Assembly: GCF_009371885.1 (NCBI RefSeq)
Contig: NZ_QLZA01000012.1
Location: 1 to 64,000 of the forward strand
Length of the DNA stretch: 64,000 nucleotides
Source of the DNA: Bifidobacterium tibiigranuli
Lineage (GTDB): Bacteria > Actinomycetota > Actinomycetes > Actinomycetales > Bifidobacteriaceae
Direction: 5' to 3'
Numbering within the stretch: position 1 is the first letter of the stretch; every line of letters starts with the position of its first letter. The position numbers were made by a program, and so were the translations under genes. The notes under the pieces were generated by a model. It ran no database searches and was not told the DNA's origin. It worked only from the letters and a program-made list of their open reading frames with translations. Shown piece by piece: positions 30,389-38,090 of the stretch.

Positions 30389-30703
30389 ATGCCATGGTGG
30401 ATCTGGTTGCTGCTGGCGCTGTTCATGCTGGCCATGCTGCTTATCGGTGCAGCCTACGTGATCGTGCACGGTCTGAGGGCATTTCATGTCGTTGCCGATA
30501 TGGGGTCGACGGTTTCGGACAAGCTTTCAGCAGCAGGGGAGGGGGATGGCCCCGAACCGGATGAGCCGCCGCTGTTCACGCAGCCCTTGCGCCATGCGCA
30601 GGAGCGCTACGCCGAGGCGCATGCGGATGTCGTCAGACGCCGTATGCGTGCGCATGACCGCCACGCCGATCAGTGGGCGCAGTGGCGGCAATTCAACGAG
30701 TAA
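30389..30703 (+). CDS. Small single-pass membrane protein
   Basis: 104 aa. One membrane helix (residues 3-26, WWIWLLLALFMLAMLLIGAA) is followed by a charged, Arg/His-rich cytoplasmic tail (RRRMRAHDRHADQWAQWRQF). It starts 24 bp after pafBC behind AAAGGGGG, so probably lies in the same operon. The family is not recognised. Confidence 0.7.
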   Translation: MPWWIWLLLALFMLAMLLIGAAYVIVHGLRAFHVVADMGSTVSDKLSAAGEGDGPEPDEPPLFTQPLRHAQERYAEAHADVVRRRMRAHDRHADQWAQWRQFNE

Positions 30704-30807
30704 GGCCCATTGAATTATGACAACTCTGGCAATCCCATCGGCTGCGATGCAGTGCGTCGTTTCGGCCCGGCTGATTGTCATACGGCTTAACCGCTTTCCC
30801 GCTAATG

Positions 30808-30845
30808 CGTCGTTGCGCTCGGCTGCGCAGCCGAGCGCAACGACG
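30808..30845. repeat. 38-bp perfect palindrome with no loop
   Basis: Two 19-bp arms, CGTCGTTGCGCTCGGCTGC and its exact complement, abut at 30826/30827. It lies in the 176-bp gap between the small membrane protein and the helicase gene. It could be a terminator or a protein-binding dyad; no T-run follows. Confidence 0.85.
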
Positions 30846-30879
30846 GCAAACGTTTGCAACACCAGTACTTTCGAGGATT

Positions 30880-33579
30880 ATGACACATCATCGTCATCAT
30901 AAACGGCGTGCGCCGAGCGAAGCGTCTGTGGCGTCCGCGATATCCACAACATCCGTGACATCGTCGGCATCGATACGACGTACGGGCGCGGGCACAGGGC
31001 ACTCGCAGGGCAGCACAGGCATGCAGGACTCGCCTGCGCAACGCTACGCCAAATTCCGTCGCCGCCAAGTCCAGGAGGCCTCGGCCGTTGCCCGATTCGC
31101 GCACACCGTGCCCTTCGAGCTCGATGACTTCCAGATCGAGGCGAATCAGGCCCTTGAGGACGGCCGCAACGTGCTGGTCGCCGCGCCCACCGGCGCAGGC
31201 AAGACGGTGGCGGCCGATTTCGCGATGTTCCTGGCCCAGGAGCGCAACGTCAAAGCCTTCTATACGACGCCCATCAAGGCGCTGAGCAACCAGAAGTACC
31301 ATGATCTGGTGGCAGTGTATGGCTCTGAGAAGGTCGGTCTGCTCACCGGCGACACGTCGATCAACGCGCAGGCCGACATCGTGGTGATGACCACCGAAGT
31401 GCTGCGCAATATGCTCTACGAGCATTCCACGACGCTTGACGCACTACGCTATGTCGTCCTGGACGAGGTGCACTATCTCGCCGACCGGCTGCGCGGGCCG
31501 GTCTGGGAGGAAGTCATCATTCATCTTCCCGAGGCGGTGCGCATCGTCGCGCTGAGCGCCACGGTGTCCAACGTCGAAGACTTCTCCTCGTGGATCGCCT
31601 CGGTGCGCGGCGACACTCAGCTGATCGTATCTGAGCGACGTCCGGTGCCCTTGGAGCAGCACGTCATGATTCAAGCCGACCCGAAGACGGAGCCGGAAGT
31701 GATTGATCTGTATCGGCGCGATGCCGCAGGGGAGCAGACCATCAAGATCAATGCAGGGCTCATCGACCGGCTCGATCAGCTTGACCGACGCGCCGCGCGG
31801 CATTCCGGCCCCGATCACGCCGCACAGCATCGCGGCGGCAAGCACGAGGACTTCAAGCACGCCTCGCGTCACCATACCCGTGGAGCTGACGACAAGCCGC
31901 AGCGTCATACGCCGCGCCGTTGGGCGGTCGTCGACGAGCTGCACTATATGGGCCTGCTGCCTGGCATATATTTCATATTCTCGCGCAACGGCTGCGATCA
32001 GGCCGTGCAGCAGTGCCTTGAAGCCGGGCTGCAGCTGACCGACGATGATGAGGCGCGGCACATCCGGCAGATCGTTGATGAGATGGCCGAGGGGGAGATG
32101 TCATATGACGATCTCAAGGCGCTGTCCTTCCCGCGTTTCCGCTTCGCACTCGAACAAGGATTCGCGCCGCATCATGCCGGCATGATCGCGCTGTTCCGGC
32201 AGATCGTGGAGACCCTGTTCGAAATGGGACTGGTCAAGATGGTCTTCGCCACCGAGACCCTGGCGCTGGGCATCAACATGCCGGCGCGCAGCGTGGTCGT
32301 CGAGAAGCTCGAGAAGTTCAACGGCGTGGAGCATGTGAGCCTGACACCGGGGGAGTTCACCCAGCTGACCGGCAGGGCCGGCAGGCGGGGCATCGATACC
32401 CTCGGGCACGCCATCGTGGTCGATCATCGCGGCTTCGTGCCGGCCACTGCGGCATCACTGTCGAGCAAGCGCGTCTACCCGCTGCATTCGAGCTTCAAGG
32501 CGACGTTCAATATGGCGGTCAACCTGCTCAATACCAGCGACTACGACACCACGCGCGGCACACTCGACCATTCCTTCGCGCAGTGGGAGGCGAACGAATC
32601 GGCGTGGAAGCTTGAATCGCGCATGACGACACTGCAGCAGGCGATAGCCGGATACGAGCAGGCCTTCGCTTGCGGGCACGGCGATTTCCGTGAGCTTATG
32701 GATATTCGCATGCGTCTCGCCGACCTCGAAAAGGAAGGTCGGCGCGAGCTCAAGCACCGCGAGTTCACCGATGATGCGGAACGCAGGCAGGCCTTCCACA
32801 AACTTGACGCGCAGATCGCCGAGCTGCGGCGGCTCGATAGGGAGCATCCCTGCCGCAGCTGCCCGGACTTGGCACAGCATATGACCTGGGGCCACCGCTG
32901 GATGCGCGAGGAGCGCGAGCTGCGCCGGGTCACGGAGCGCTACGATGCCAGAACCGGGTCCGTGGCACGCCAGTTCGACCGTATCTGCGACATCCTGCTG
33001 GCATTGGGCTATCTGGAACGTCGCAGTGGATCGGACAACGACTTGCTGCTCACCGATCGAGGCCAGCTGCTGCGGCATCTGTACGGCGAGCAGGATCTCG
33101 TGCTGGCGCAGACCATCGTCGATGGAGCCTTCGACGCATTGACGCCGCAGGGAATGGCCGCCGCGCTCTCCTCGCTGGTGTATGAATCGCGACGAGGCGG
33201 CATGGGGGAGCCGCACCACTACCCCGGCGGCGCGCATGGCGCTGTGGCGCAGACCTGCGATGCCTTGCGCAAGCAGAGCAGCCATATCGATGCACTGTGC
33301 CGTGATTATGGGCTTGAGCCGATGCAGCAGCCCGATTTCGGCGTTGTGGATATCATGGATGCCTGGTCTTCGGGCGCAGATCTCGTTGAGGTCCTGCACG
33401 ACAACGAGCTGACCGGCGGAGACTTCGTGCGAACCGCGAAGCGCCTGGCCGATATGCTGCAGCAAGTCGCCATCGCCGCGCCATACCTCGGCGACAGTGG
33501 CGAGCAGGTCGCCCGCATCGCGACGAAAGCGAATCACAGCATCAACCGCGGCGTCGTAGCGTATTCTGGCGTCGGCTGA
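30880..33579 (+). CDS. helY: DEAD/DEAH-box helicase, HelY/Ski2-like
   Basis: 899 aa. Superfamily II motifs: AAPTGAGKT (Walker A), LDEVHYL (DEVH box), ALSATVSN (motif III) and QLTGRAGRRGID (motif VI), plus a C-terminal DSHCT-like region from about residue 720. An ATG at 30880 follows GAGG. An unconserved N-terminal tail of ~55 residues rich in His, Ser and Arg precedes the core, and a His/Arg-rich insert (HHTRGADDKPQRHTPRRW) sits between the RecA lobes. The family unwinds RNA or DNA; the exact role in actinobacteria is unclear. Confidence 0.9.
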   Translation: MTHHRHHKRRAPSEASVASAISTTSVTSSASIRRTGAGTGHSQGSTGMQDSPAQRYAKFRRRQVQEASAVARFAHTVPFELDDFQIEANQALEDGRNVLVAAPTGAGKTVAADFAMFLAQERNVKAFYTTPIKALSNQKYHDLVAVYGSEKVGLLTGDTSINAQADIVVMTTEVLRNMLYEHSTTLDALRYVVLDEVHYLADRLRGPVWEEVIIHLPEAVRIVALSATVSNVEDFSSWIASVRGDTQLIVSERRPVPLEQHVMIQADPKTEPEVIDLYRRDAAGEQTIKINAGLIDRLDQLDRRAARHSGPDHAAQHRGGKHEDFKHASRHHTRGADDKPQRHTPRRWAVVDELHYMGLLPGIYFIFSRNGCDQAVQQCLEAGLQLTDDDEARHIRQIVDEMAEGEMSYDDLKALSFPRFRFALEQGFAPHHAGMIALFRQIVETLFEMGLVKMVFATETLALGINMPARSVVVEKLEKFNGVEHVSLTPGEFTQLTGRAGRRGIDTLGHAIVVDHRGFVPATAASLSSKRVYPLHSSFKATFNMAVNLLNTSDYDTTRGTLDHSFAQWEANESAWKLESRMTTLQQAIAGYEQAFACGHGDFRELMDIRMRLADLEKEGRRELKHREFTDDAERRQAFHKLDAQIAELRRLDREHPCRSCPDLAQHMTWGHRWMREERELRRVTERYDARTGSVARQFDRICDILLALGYLERRSGSDNDLLLTDRGQLLRHLYGEQDLVLAQTIVDGAFDALTPQGMAAALSSLVYESRRGGMGEPHHYPGGAHGAVAQTCDALRKQSSHIDALCRDYGLEPMQQPDFGVVDIMDAWSSGADLVEVLHDNELTGGDFVRTAKRLADMLQQVAIAAPYLGDSGEQVARIATKANHSINRGVVAYSGVG

Positions 33580-33668
33580 TCTGATTGAGCCCGGCATTGG
33601 AATCAGTTCGCTGTGCTTTGCGGCAATCGCACAGCACGGTGATGCGGAATACGCCATGAATATGATAT

Positions 33669-33694
33669 GGAATAAAACACTCGTCCGAACTGTT
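33669..33694 (+). promoter_or_regulatory. Sigma-R/SigH-type promoter before rbpA
   Basis: GGAAT at 33669-33673, exactly 18 bp, then GTT at 33692-33694, matching the GGAAT-N18-GTT consensus of thiol-stress ECF sigma factors. It ends 42 bp before the rbpA ATG. rbpA is a known sigma-R target in Streptomyces. Confidence 0.65.
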
Positions 33695-33736
33695 CTGTAG
33701 CTTGGATGATTGTACTGAATGTGGAGGAGTCAAGGA

Positions 33737-34084
33737 ATGGCTGAACGTAGTCTGCGCGGCATGAGCATCGGCGCGAAATCACTGGAATCCGACGATAACG
33801 TGGATTTCGCCGAACGCAGCGATGTCGCGTACATCTGCCCGAACGGGCACCGCACGATTCTGCCGTTCGCGCAGGGCGCAGAGGCACCGAACGAATGGGA
33901 GTGCCGCTGCGGGGCCACGGCGCGTCGCGAAGGCGACGACGATGCCGAAGCCAATGAGATCACGAAGCCGACCCGTACGCATTGGGACATGCTGTGCGAA
34001 CGACGCAGCGAAACCGAACTCAAAGAGCTGCTCACCAAGCGGCTCAAGATGCACCACGAAGGATGGATTCCCGACTACGAGTAA
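33737..34084 (+). CDS. rbpA: RNA polymerase-binding protein RbpA
   Basis: 115 aa, actinobacterial RNAP cofactor that stabilises sigma-A holoenzyme and open complexes. It starts MAERSLRGMSIGAKSLESDD. The zinc-ribbon-like core has CPNGH and CRCG, and the sigma-binding C-terminal helix includes HWDMLCERRSETELKELL. The RBS is GGAGG plus AAGGA upstream; the ATG at 33737 gives the canonical N-terminus. A sigma-R-like promoter lies upstream. Confidence 0.96.
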   Translation: MAERSLRGMSIGAKSLESDDNVDFAERSDVAYICPNGHRTILPFAQGAEAPNEWECRCGATARREGDDDAEANEITKPTRTHWDMLCERRSETELKELLTKRLKMHHEGWIPDYE

Positions 34085-34100
34085 AGTTGTGCGTGGTCTG

Positions 34101-34134
34101 ATGCCCGGTTGCGGTCCTATGGCCGGCCGGGCAT
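34101..34134 (+). terminator. Hairpin after rbpA
   Basis: ATGCCCGG and CCGGGCAT enclose 18 nt, 17 bp after the rbpA stop, followed by TATGCTATAAAA. Plausible terminator. Confidence 0.6.
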
Positions 34135-34186
34135 TATGCTATAAAACGACTATGCAACGATAAGGATATAGACAGGGGAGTAGCGC

Positions 34187-34903
34187 ATGACTGCAGCGCC
34201 GAGGAATATTGTTCTGCTCGATCTTGACGGCACGCTGACCGCCTCAGCGCCCGGCATCATCGCCAGCGTGAGAAAAGCCTATGCCGACATGGACTTGCCG
34301 GTGCCCGACGACGCCGAGCTGCAGCGCTTCATCGGCCCGGCGATCATCGAATCCTTGCAACGCAACCATGTGCCTGACGATATGCTGCAGCAGGGCGTCA
34401 ACGCATACCGCAGCTATTACTCCGAGATACCGGCCTTCGACGACCCGAACGACCCAGGTCACAAAGTCCCCGGACACCTGTGCTGCACCGTATTCGACGG
34501 TATACCCGAGCAATTGGCGTCGCTGCGCGGCGACGGCTTCATGTTGGCGCTTGCCACGGCGAAGCCCGAGTACCAGGCAAGGCCAGTGTGCACGCATTTC
34601 CATATCGACCGCATGATCGATGAAATCTACGGCGCCAGCCGTGATTTCTCGCGCTTGAAGAAGGACCAGGTAATCCGCTACGCCTTCGACAATATCGGCT
34701 TCGACCCTGCCAACGGCGACAGGGCGCTTATGGTCGGCGACCGCTGGACCGATGTGGACGGCGCCATCGCCTGTGGTCTTGACTGCCTCGGCTGCCGCTG
34801 GGGCTACGCCGAGCCGAATGAGCTCGAAGAGCACGGTGCCTACCGCGTCATCGACCACGTCGATCAGTTGCACGACGCCGTGGGCGAATACTTTAGGATA
34901 TAA
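34187..34903 (+). CDS. HAD superfamily phosphatase, phosphoglycolate phosphatase-like
   Basis: 238 aa. HAD motif I is LLDLDGTLTAS, motif II the ALATAKPEY segment, motif III a Lys in SRLKKDQVI, and motif IV LMVGDRWTDVDGA. The alpha-helical cap between residues 20 and 80 fits the Gph/PGP group. Substrate cannot be set by eye. It stands alone between rbpA and the repeat-rich block. Confidence 0.88.
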   Translation: MTAAPRNIVLLDLDGTLTASAPGIIASVRKAYADMDLPVPDDAELQRFIGPAIIESLQRNHVPDDMLQQGVNAYRSYYSEIPAFDDPNDPGHKVPGHLCCTVFDGIPEQLASLRGDGFMLALATAKPEYQARPVCTHFHIDRMIDEIYGASRDFSRLKKDQVIRYAFDNIGFDPANGDRALMVGDRWTDVDGAIACGLDCLGCRWGYAEPNELEEHGAYRVIDHVDQLHDAVGEYFRI

Positions 34904-34926
34904 CTACTATATACATCCGATAATGT

Positions 34927-35064
34927 ACGTTATGTCAGATTTTTAATCTGACATAACGTCGTATGGTTATATCGCAAGGAACTGCCCCTTGCTGACATAA
35001 CCATACGCCCCGTTCCTCTGTTAAGGCTGACATAACGTCGGTTCGTTATATAGCAAGAACAGCC
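34927..35064. repeat. Hairpin cluster with diverged tandem copies, left part of the intergenic block
   Basis: A 15-bp perfect stem ACGTTATGTCAGATT/AATCTGACATAACGT with loop TTT lies at 34927-34959. A second stem follows: CGTATGGTTAT (34960-34970) / ATAACCATACG (34997-35007), containing GCAAGG/CCTTGC. CTGACATAACGTCG occurs at 34948-34961 and again at 35027-35040, each followed by GTTATAT, one base, and GCAAG. A smaller fold GGCTG/CAGCC (35025-35064) covers the second copy. No gene is present. Confidence 0.85.
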
Positions 35065-35129
35065 ATACGTGACATTATCGTTGGCAAGGCCGATTAGTTT
35101 CTGACGGCGGTCGCTTTGCTCCGCCGGTG

Positions 35130-35298
35130 GGTTCACACTTTTTGGGCCGCACAGAAAAAGTGTGAACCAAACGAACATTCGGTATTAGCTTTTTCAAGTA
35201 TGAATCGTTGCAATTCCATACTTTATGAGATTCAAAGCTACCATACGCCATGTTCGTTTGGCTCACACTTTTTTGCTGTCTCTCAAAAAGTGTGAACC
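35130..35298. repeat. 169-bp compound inverted repeat with terminal hairpins
   Basis: Left hairpin GGTTCACACTTTTT/AAAAAGTGTGAACC (35130-35168) runs into CCAAACGAACAT (35167-35178), which pairs with ATGTTCGTTTGG (35250-35261). That runs into a right hairpin TCACACTTTTT/AAAAAGTGTGA (35263-35295). Inside, AGCTTT/AAAGCT and AAGTATG/CATACTT nest concentrically. The two flanks are mirror copies of each other. The right hairpin encodes the end of the minus-strand gene at 35283. It resembles a MITE-like element or a structured RNA; it matches no family I recognise. Confidence 0.85.
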
Positions 35299-35654
35299 GC
35301 GCCTGAGAGCACTTCGTCGATGTGGCTGCGTTCGGCGCGACGGGACTGGAAGATCAGCAGCAGCACGTCGGCAATAATCAAAGCGGCGAGCACAACTGCG
35401 GAGATAAAGCCGATTTGGGTGTACAGTTTCTGCACGTGCTCGGCATAGCCTGCACCGATCACCAAATATACGAGGTATGCCAGCAATCCTGTGATCAGTG
35501 AAAGAATATGGCACTTGGTCACGTTCCAGCCTACCGGACGAACCGGCTTGGCTGAGCGGCCATAGTGACTCCGTGCAATGCTGAGCGCACCGATGCTGAT
35601 GCAAATCGATGCGGAAAGCACCCAAAGCGCCGCCGGTATCGCTTCAAACCACAT
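35283..35654 (-). CDS. Hypothetical membrane protein, C-terminus inside repeat
   Basis: 123 aa with three hydrophobic helices (about residues 3-23, 45-65, 80-103). It ends SGAVHTF, and the last codons GTT CAC ACT TTT TGA are the arm of the repeat hairpin, so the present C-terminus may have been set by repeat insertion. The ATG at 35654 has AGGGGAG 8 bp upstream; it starts 23 bp after the MerR gene, likely the same operon. The family is not recognised. Confidence 0.65.
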   Translation of the reverse strand: MWFEAIPAALWVLSASICISIGALSIARSHYGRSAKPVRPVGWNVTKCHILSLITGLLAYLVYLVIGAGYAEHVQKLYTQIGFISAVVLAALIIADVLLLIFQSRRAERSHIDEVLSGAVHTF

Positions 35655-35677
35655 TGCCGACACTCCCCTGCCTTCGC

Positions 35678-36325
35678 TCAGGCCGCCTGGCGAGCCGCCT
35701 TGCGTTCCTCAAGCTTCTTGCGCATGCGCATTGCCGTGAGCTCGTCAATCGGACGGCCTGCGGTCCTCGTCGTCGGTGCGGCAGTCAAATCGACATAGTC
35801 CTCGTCGTCAAGCGCGGTTTCGGTCTGGCGCCACAGCGAATCGACCGACACGCTGAACAGGGCCTTGCCGCTGCGTACCAAGTCGATGATCTGATCGGCG
35901 CTGGTGCACTGATAGACCTGCTCGCCGTCGCACATAATCGTGACGCGGGCCAGTTCCTCGGTGTGCAGACCGGACAGGAAGCCGATGGCCGCCGTCACGT
36001 TCTGCAGGTTCACGCCGGCGTCAAGCAGGCGCTTGGAAACCGCGAGAATGACCACGTCCTTGAAAGAGTACAGCCGACGCGAGCCGGAGCCGTGCGATGG
36101 CGTGATCGATGGCTCCACAATCTGCTTGCGTGCCCAGTAATCGAGCTGGCGGTACGTGATGCCCGCAACCTTTGACGCCACGGTGCCACGGTACCCGCGG
36201 CTGACCTCTTCGCTGTCGCCAAGGGAGAACAGCTCGCCCTGCACAGCGTCCTGCGCTGAAAGATCCATGCGATTCTCCAACCTGACATGCAGTTTCAACG
36301 CATTCGCGTCCATCTGTTCAGCCAT
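35678..36325 (-). CDS. MerR family regulator, Rv1828-like
   Basis: 215 aa. The MerR helix-turn-helix (VAGITYRQLDYWARKQIVEP, then SGSRRLYSFKDVVILAVSKR) lies at about residues 52-105, and the C-terminal region has no metal-binding cysteine pair. Position directly after the FHA gene matches Mycobacterium garA-Rv1828. GGGGAG precedes the ATG. Ligand unknown. Confidence 0.9.
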   Translation of the reverse strand: MAEQMDANALKLHVRLENRMDLSAQDAVQGELFSLGDSEEVSRGYRGTVASKVAGITYRQLDYWARKQIVEPSITPSHGSGSRRLYSFKDVVILAVSKRLLDAGVNLQNVTAAIGFLSGLHTEELARVTIMCDGEQVYQCTSADQIIDLVRSGKALFSVSVDSLWRQTETALDDEDYVDLTAAPTTRTAGRPIDELTAMRMRKKLEERKAARQAA

Positions 36326-36418
36326 AGCACTCCCCTGGTTCACGTCGGCATTCACATCGGTGTAATCACACACCTGCAATTTCTATTTCCCAGTGTATCG
36401 CGCCGCGCCGAGCCAAAC

Positions 36419-36856
36419 TTACGAAAGAACGACGGATTTTGTGAAGAACACGAGCCGGAACTTGCCAATCATGATCTCGTCGCCGTTTTTGAGCTCCTGC
36501 CGCTCGACGCGCCTGCGGTTGACGTAGGTGCCGTTCAAGCTTCCCGAATCGATCACGGCGTAGGTATCCCCCGAACGACGGAACACCGCGTGCGCGCGCG
36601 ATACGGTCGAATCGTCAAGCAGGATGTCGGTCTTCGGGTCTCTGCCGACACTGACCTCGTCTTCGTCAAGCAGGTATCGGGAGCCGGAGACGGCGCCGCG
36701 CGTCGAGATGAGCAGCGCCGTGCCAGGAGAGAGCCGGGTTATCGTTTCCAGGTCCTCCTGCGTAAGAGGGCGGTCTCCCGTAGTGGTGATAGGTATGTTG
36801 ATGGCGGGCATGCCAATGATGGTGGTTTCGCCCGCGCTTGGAATCGGATCAGTCAT
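36419..36856 (-). CDS. garA: FHA-domain protein, GarA/OdhI-like
   Basis: 145 aa. The N-terminal tail contains GETTIIG at residues 9-15, the ETT phosphorylation motif of GarA and OdhI. The FHA domain (residues 60-140) shows SVGRDPKTD, STVSRAH and GSLNGTYVN with all core residues. In the family, PknB/PknG-type phosphorylation of a tail Thr folds it onto its own FHA domain and releases 2-oxoglutarate-using enzymes. It starts 5 bp after the DUF881 gene and is followed by merR. Confidence 0.92.
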   Translation of the reverse strand: MTDPIPSAGETTIIGMPAINIPITTTGDRPLTQEDLETITRLSPGTALLISTRGAVSGSRYLLDEDEVSVGRDPKTDILLDDSTVSRAHAVFRRSGDTYAVIDSGSLNGTYVNRRRVERQELKNGDEIMIGKFRLVFFTKSVVLS

Positions 36857-36861
36857 AAACG

Positions 36862-37752
36862 TTATTCTACCGTCTTCGCATACTTGTACTGGCGAGACTC
36901 GTGAATCTCCGTGATTCGCACTTGATCGGAGGGTGTCACGCGCACAGCCGCGCCGAATTTTACCTTGAGCCGAGAGCCCACGCCTCCGGCAATATCCACC
37001 GCATTCTGCAGGTTCTGCGGGTTCCCGATGGCCTTGAGCGTGTATGGAGCCTGCAATTCCTGCCCGTCGCTTTCCAAGCCGTCTTTCGTGTCGCTGATGT
37101 ATGTCGAGGTCACGACACGCACGCCGTTAAGCGCCATCACCTCGACGCCGGCGTTGCGCAGCTCCTCAAGCAGCTGGAACATCGTCGAGGCGTCGATGCG
37201 ATTCTTCGGATCCTCCGTGATGGAGATGATCACGCCCTTGCCTTGAGCCGGAAGCCGCCCGGAGAGGATGCCGCTGGTCTGCTCGTTCTCCTTGGCGATG
37301 CGCTCGGCCTCCTGCTGCTTGTTCGCGGCGGCCTTGAGCGAATTGAGCTGATTGGTCAGATCGCTTTTGCGCTGTTCGAGGTTCTGCACCTGCGTGCTTG
37401 TTTCGGTGATCAGCCGGGTGAGTTCCTCCTCGCTCAGCGTTTCATAGGACGAAGCGGGGTTGTTGAGCTGAATGGCATAGCCGAAGCCGAGCAGCGCGCA
37501 CAAGAGCGCAATCAGAAAACTGGTCGCCAGTCTGGCACGCACGCCGCTTTCGATGTGCGGCTTCTTCTGCTTGCGCCTGACGACAGGGAAGGACCCGGTC
37601 TGCGTCTGGTCGTTGTCGCTGGTCTGCTTGCCATGTGCAAGCTGGATGCGCAGATCATCCGGTTCGACCTTGAGATTGTCACCATGCGACAGTTCATCGC
37701 GCGAACTATCGTCATGGCTCTCGTCATGAACCTCGTGTGTGCCATGTGCCAT
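36862..37752 (-). CDS. DUF881 family membrane-anchored protein (a)
   Basis: 296 aa. An acidic cytoplasmic N-terminus (~70 residues) is followed by one transmembrane helix (ATSFLIALLCALLGFGYAIQ), a coiled coil (LITETSTQVQNLEQRKSDLT) and the DUF881 domain ending at residue 290. Orthologues flank the small basic protein gene in mycobacteria and Bacillus (YlxW/YlxX near division genes). Function unknown, probably envelope- or division-linked. Confidence 0.88.
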   Translation of the reverse strand: MAHGTHEVHDESHDDSSRDELSHGDNLKVEPDDLRIQLAHGKQTSDNDQTQTGSFPVVRRKQKKPHIESGVRARLATSFLIALLCALLGFGYAIQLNNPASSYETLSEEELTRLITETSTQVQNLEQRKSDLTNQLNSLKAAANKQQEAERIAKENEQTSGILSGRLPAQGKGVIISITEDPKNRIDASTMFQLLEELRNAGVEVMALNGVRVVTSTYISDTKDGLESDGQELQAPYTLKAIGNPQNLQNAVDIAGGVGSRLKVKFGAAVRVTPSDQVRITEIHESRQYKYAKTVE

Positions 37753-37757
37753 GCCGG

Positions 37758-38090
37758 TCAGCTCCGGAAGATGAAGCGTCGGATGGCCGACACATTCGAG
37801 AAGATGCGGATGCCCAGCACGACGATGACGGCGGTCTGCAGCTGCGAGCCAACGCCAAGCTGATTGCCCAGCAGCACCAGCAGCGTGGCGGTGAGCACGT
37901 TGGAGACGAAGGATATGACGAAGACCCTGTCGGAGAAGCTGCGCTCGAAGTACGAGCGCGCCGCCCCCAGCAGGGCATCGAGCGCAGCAACCACCATAAT
38001 CGGCAGATATGGCTGCAGCACGATGGGAATATCAGGGCGCACGAAAATGCCCACGACGACACCGAGAATCAAGCCGAGCACTGCTGCCAT
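37758..38090 (-). CDS. sbp: Small basic protein (DUF1290, Sbp)
   Basis: 110 aa with three or four membrane helices. It starts AAVLGLILGVVVGIFVRPDI and contains LPIMVVAALDALLGAARSYF, the DUF1290 signature. It lies exactly between the two DUF881 genes, its ATG directly abutting the stop of the upstream one. This triad is conserved between actinobacteria and Firmicutes. Confidence 0.92.
   Translation of the reverse strand: MAAVLGLILGVVVGIFVRPDIPIVLQPYLPIMVVAALDALLGAARSYFERSFSDRVFVISFVSNVLTATLLVLLGNQLGVGSQLQTAVIVVLGIRIFSNVSAIRRFIFRS

Noticed and set aside
33647..33673. Second sigma-R site using the earlier GGAAT near 33647
   Set aside because: No GTT at the required 18-bp spacing.
35130..35298. 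CRISPR array
   Set aside because: Repeats are inverted and nested, not direct with regular unique spacers; no cas genes.
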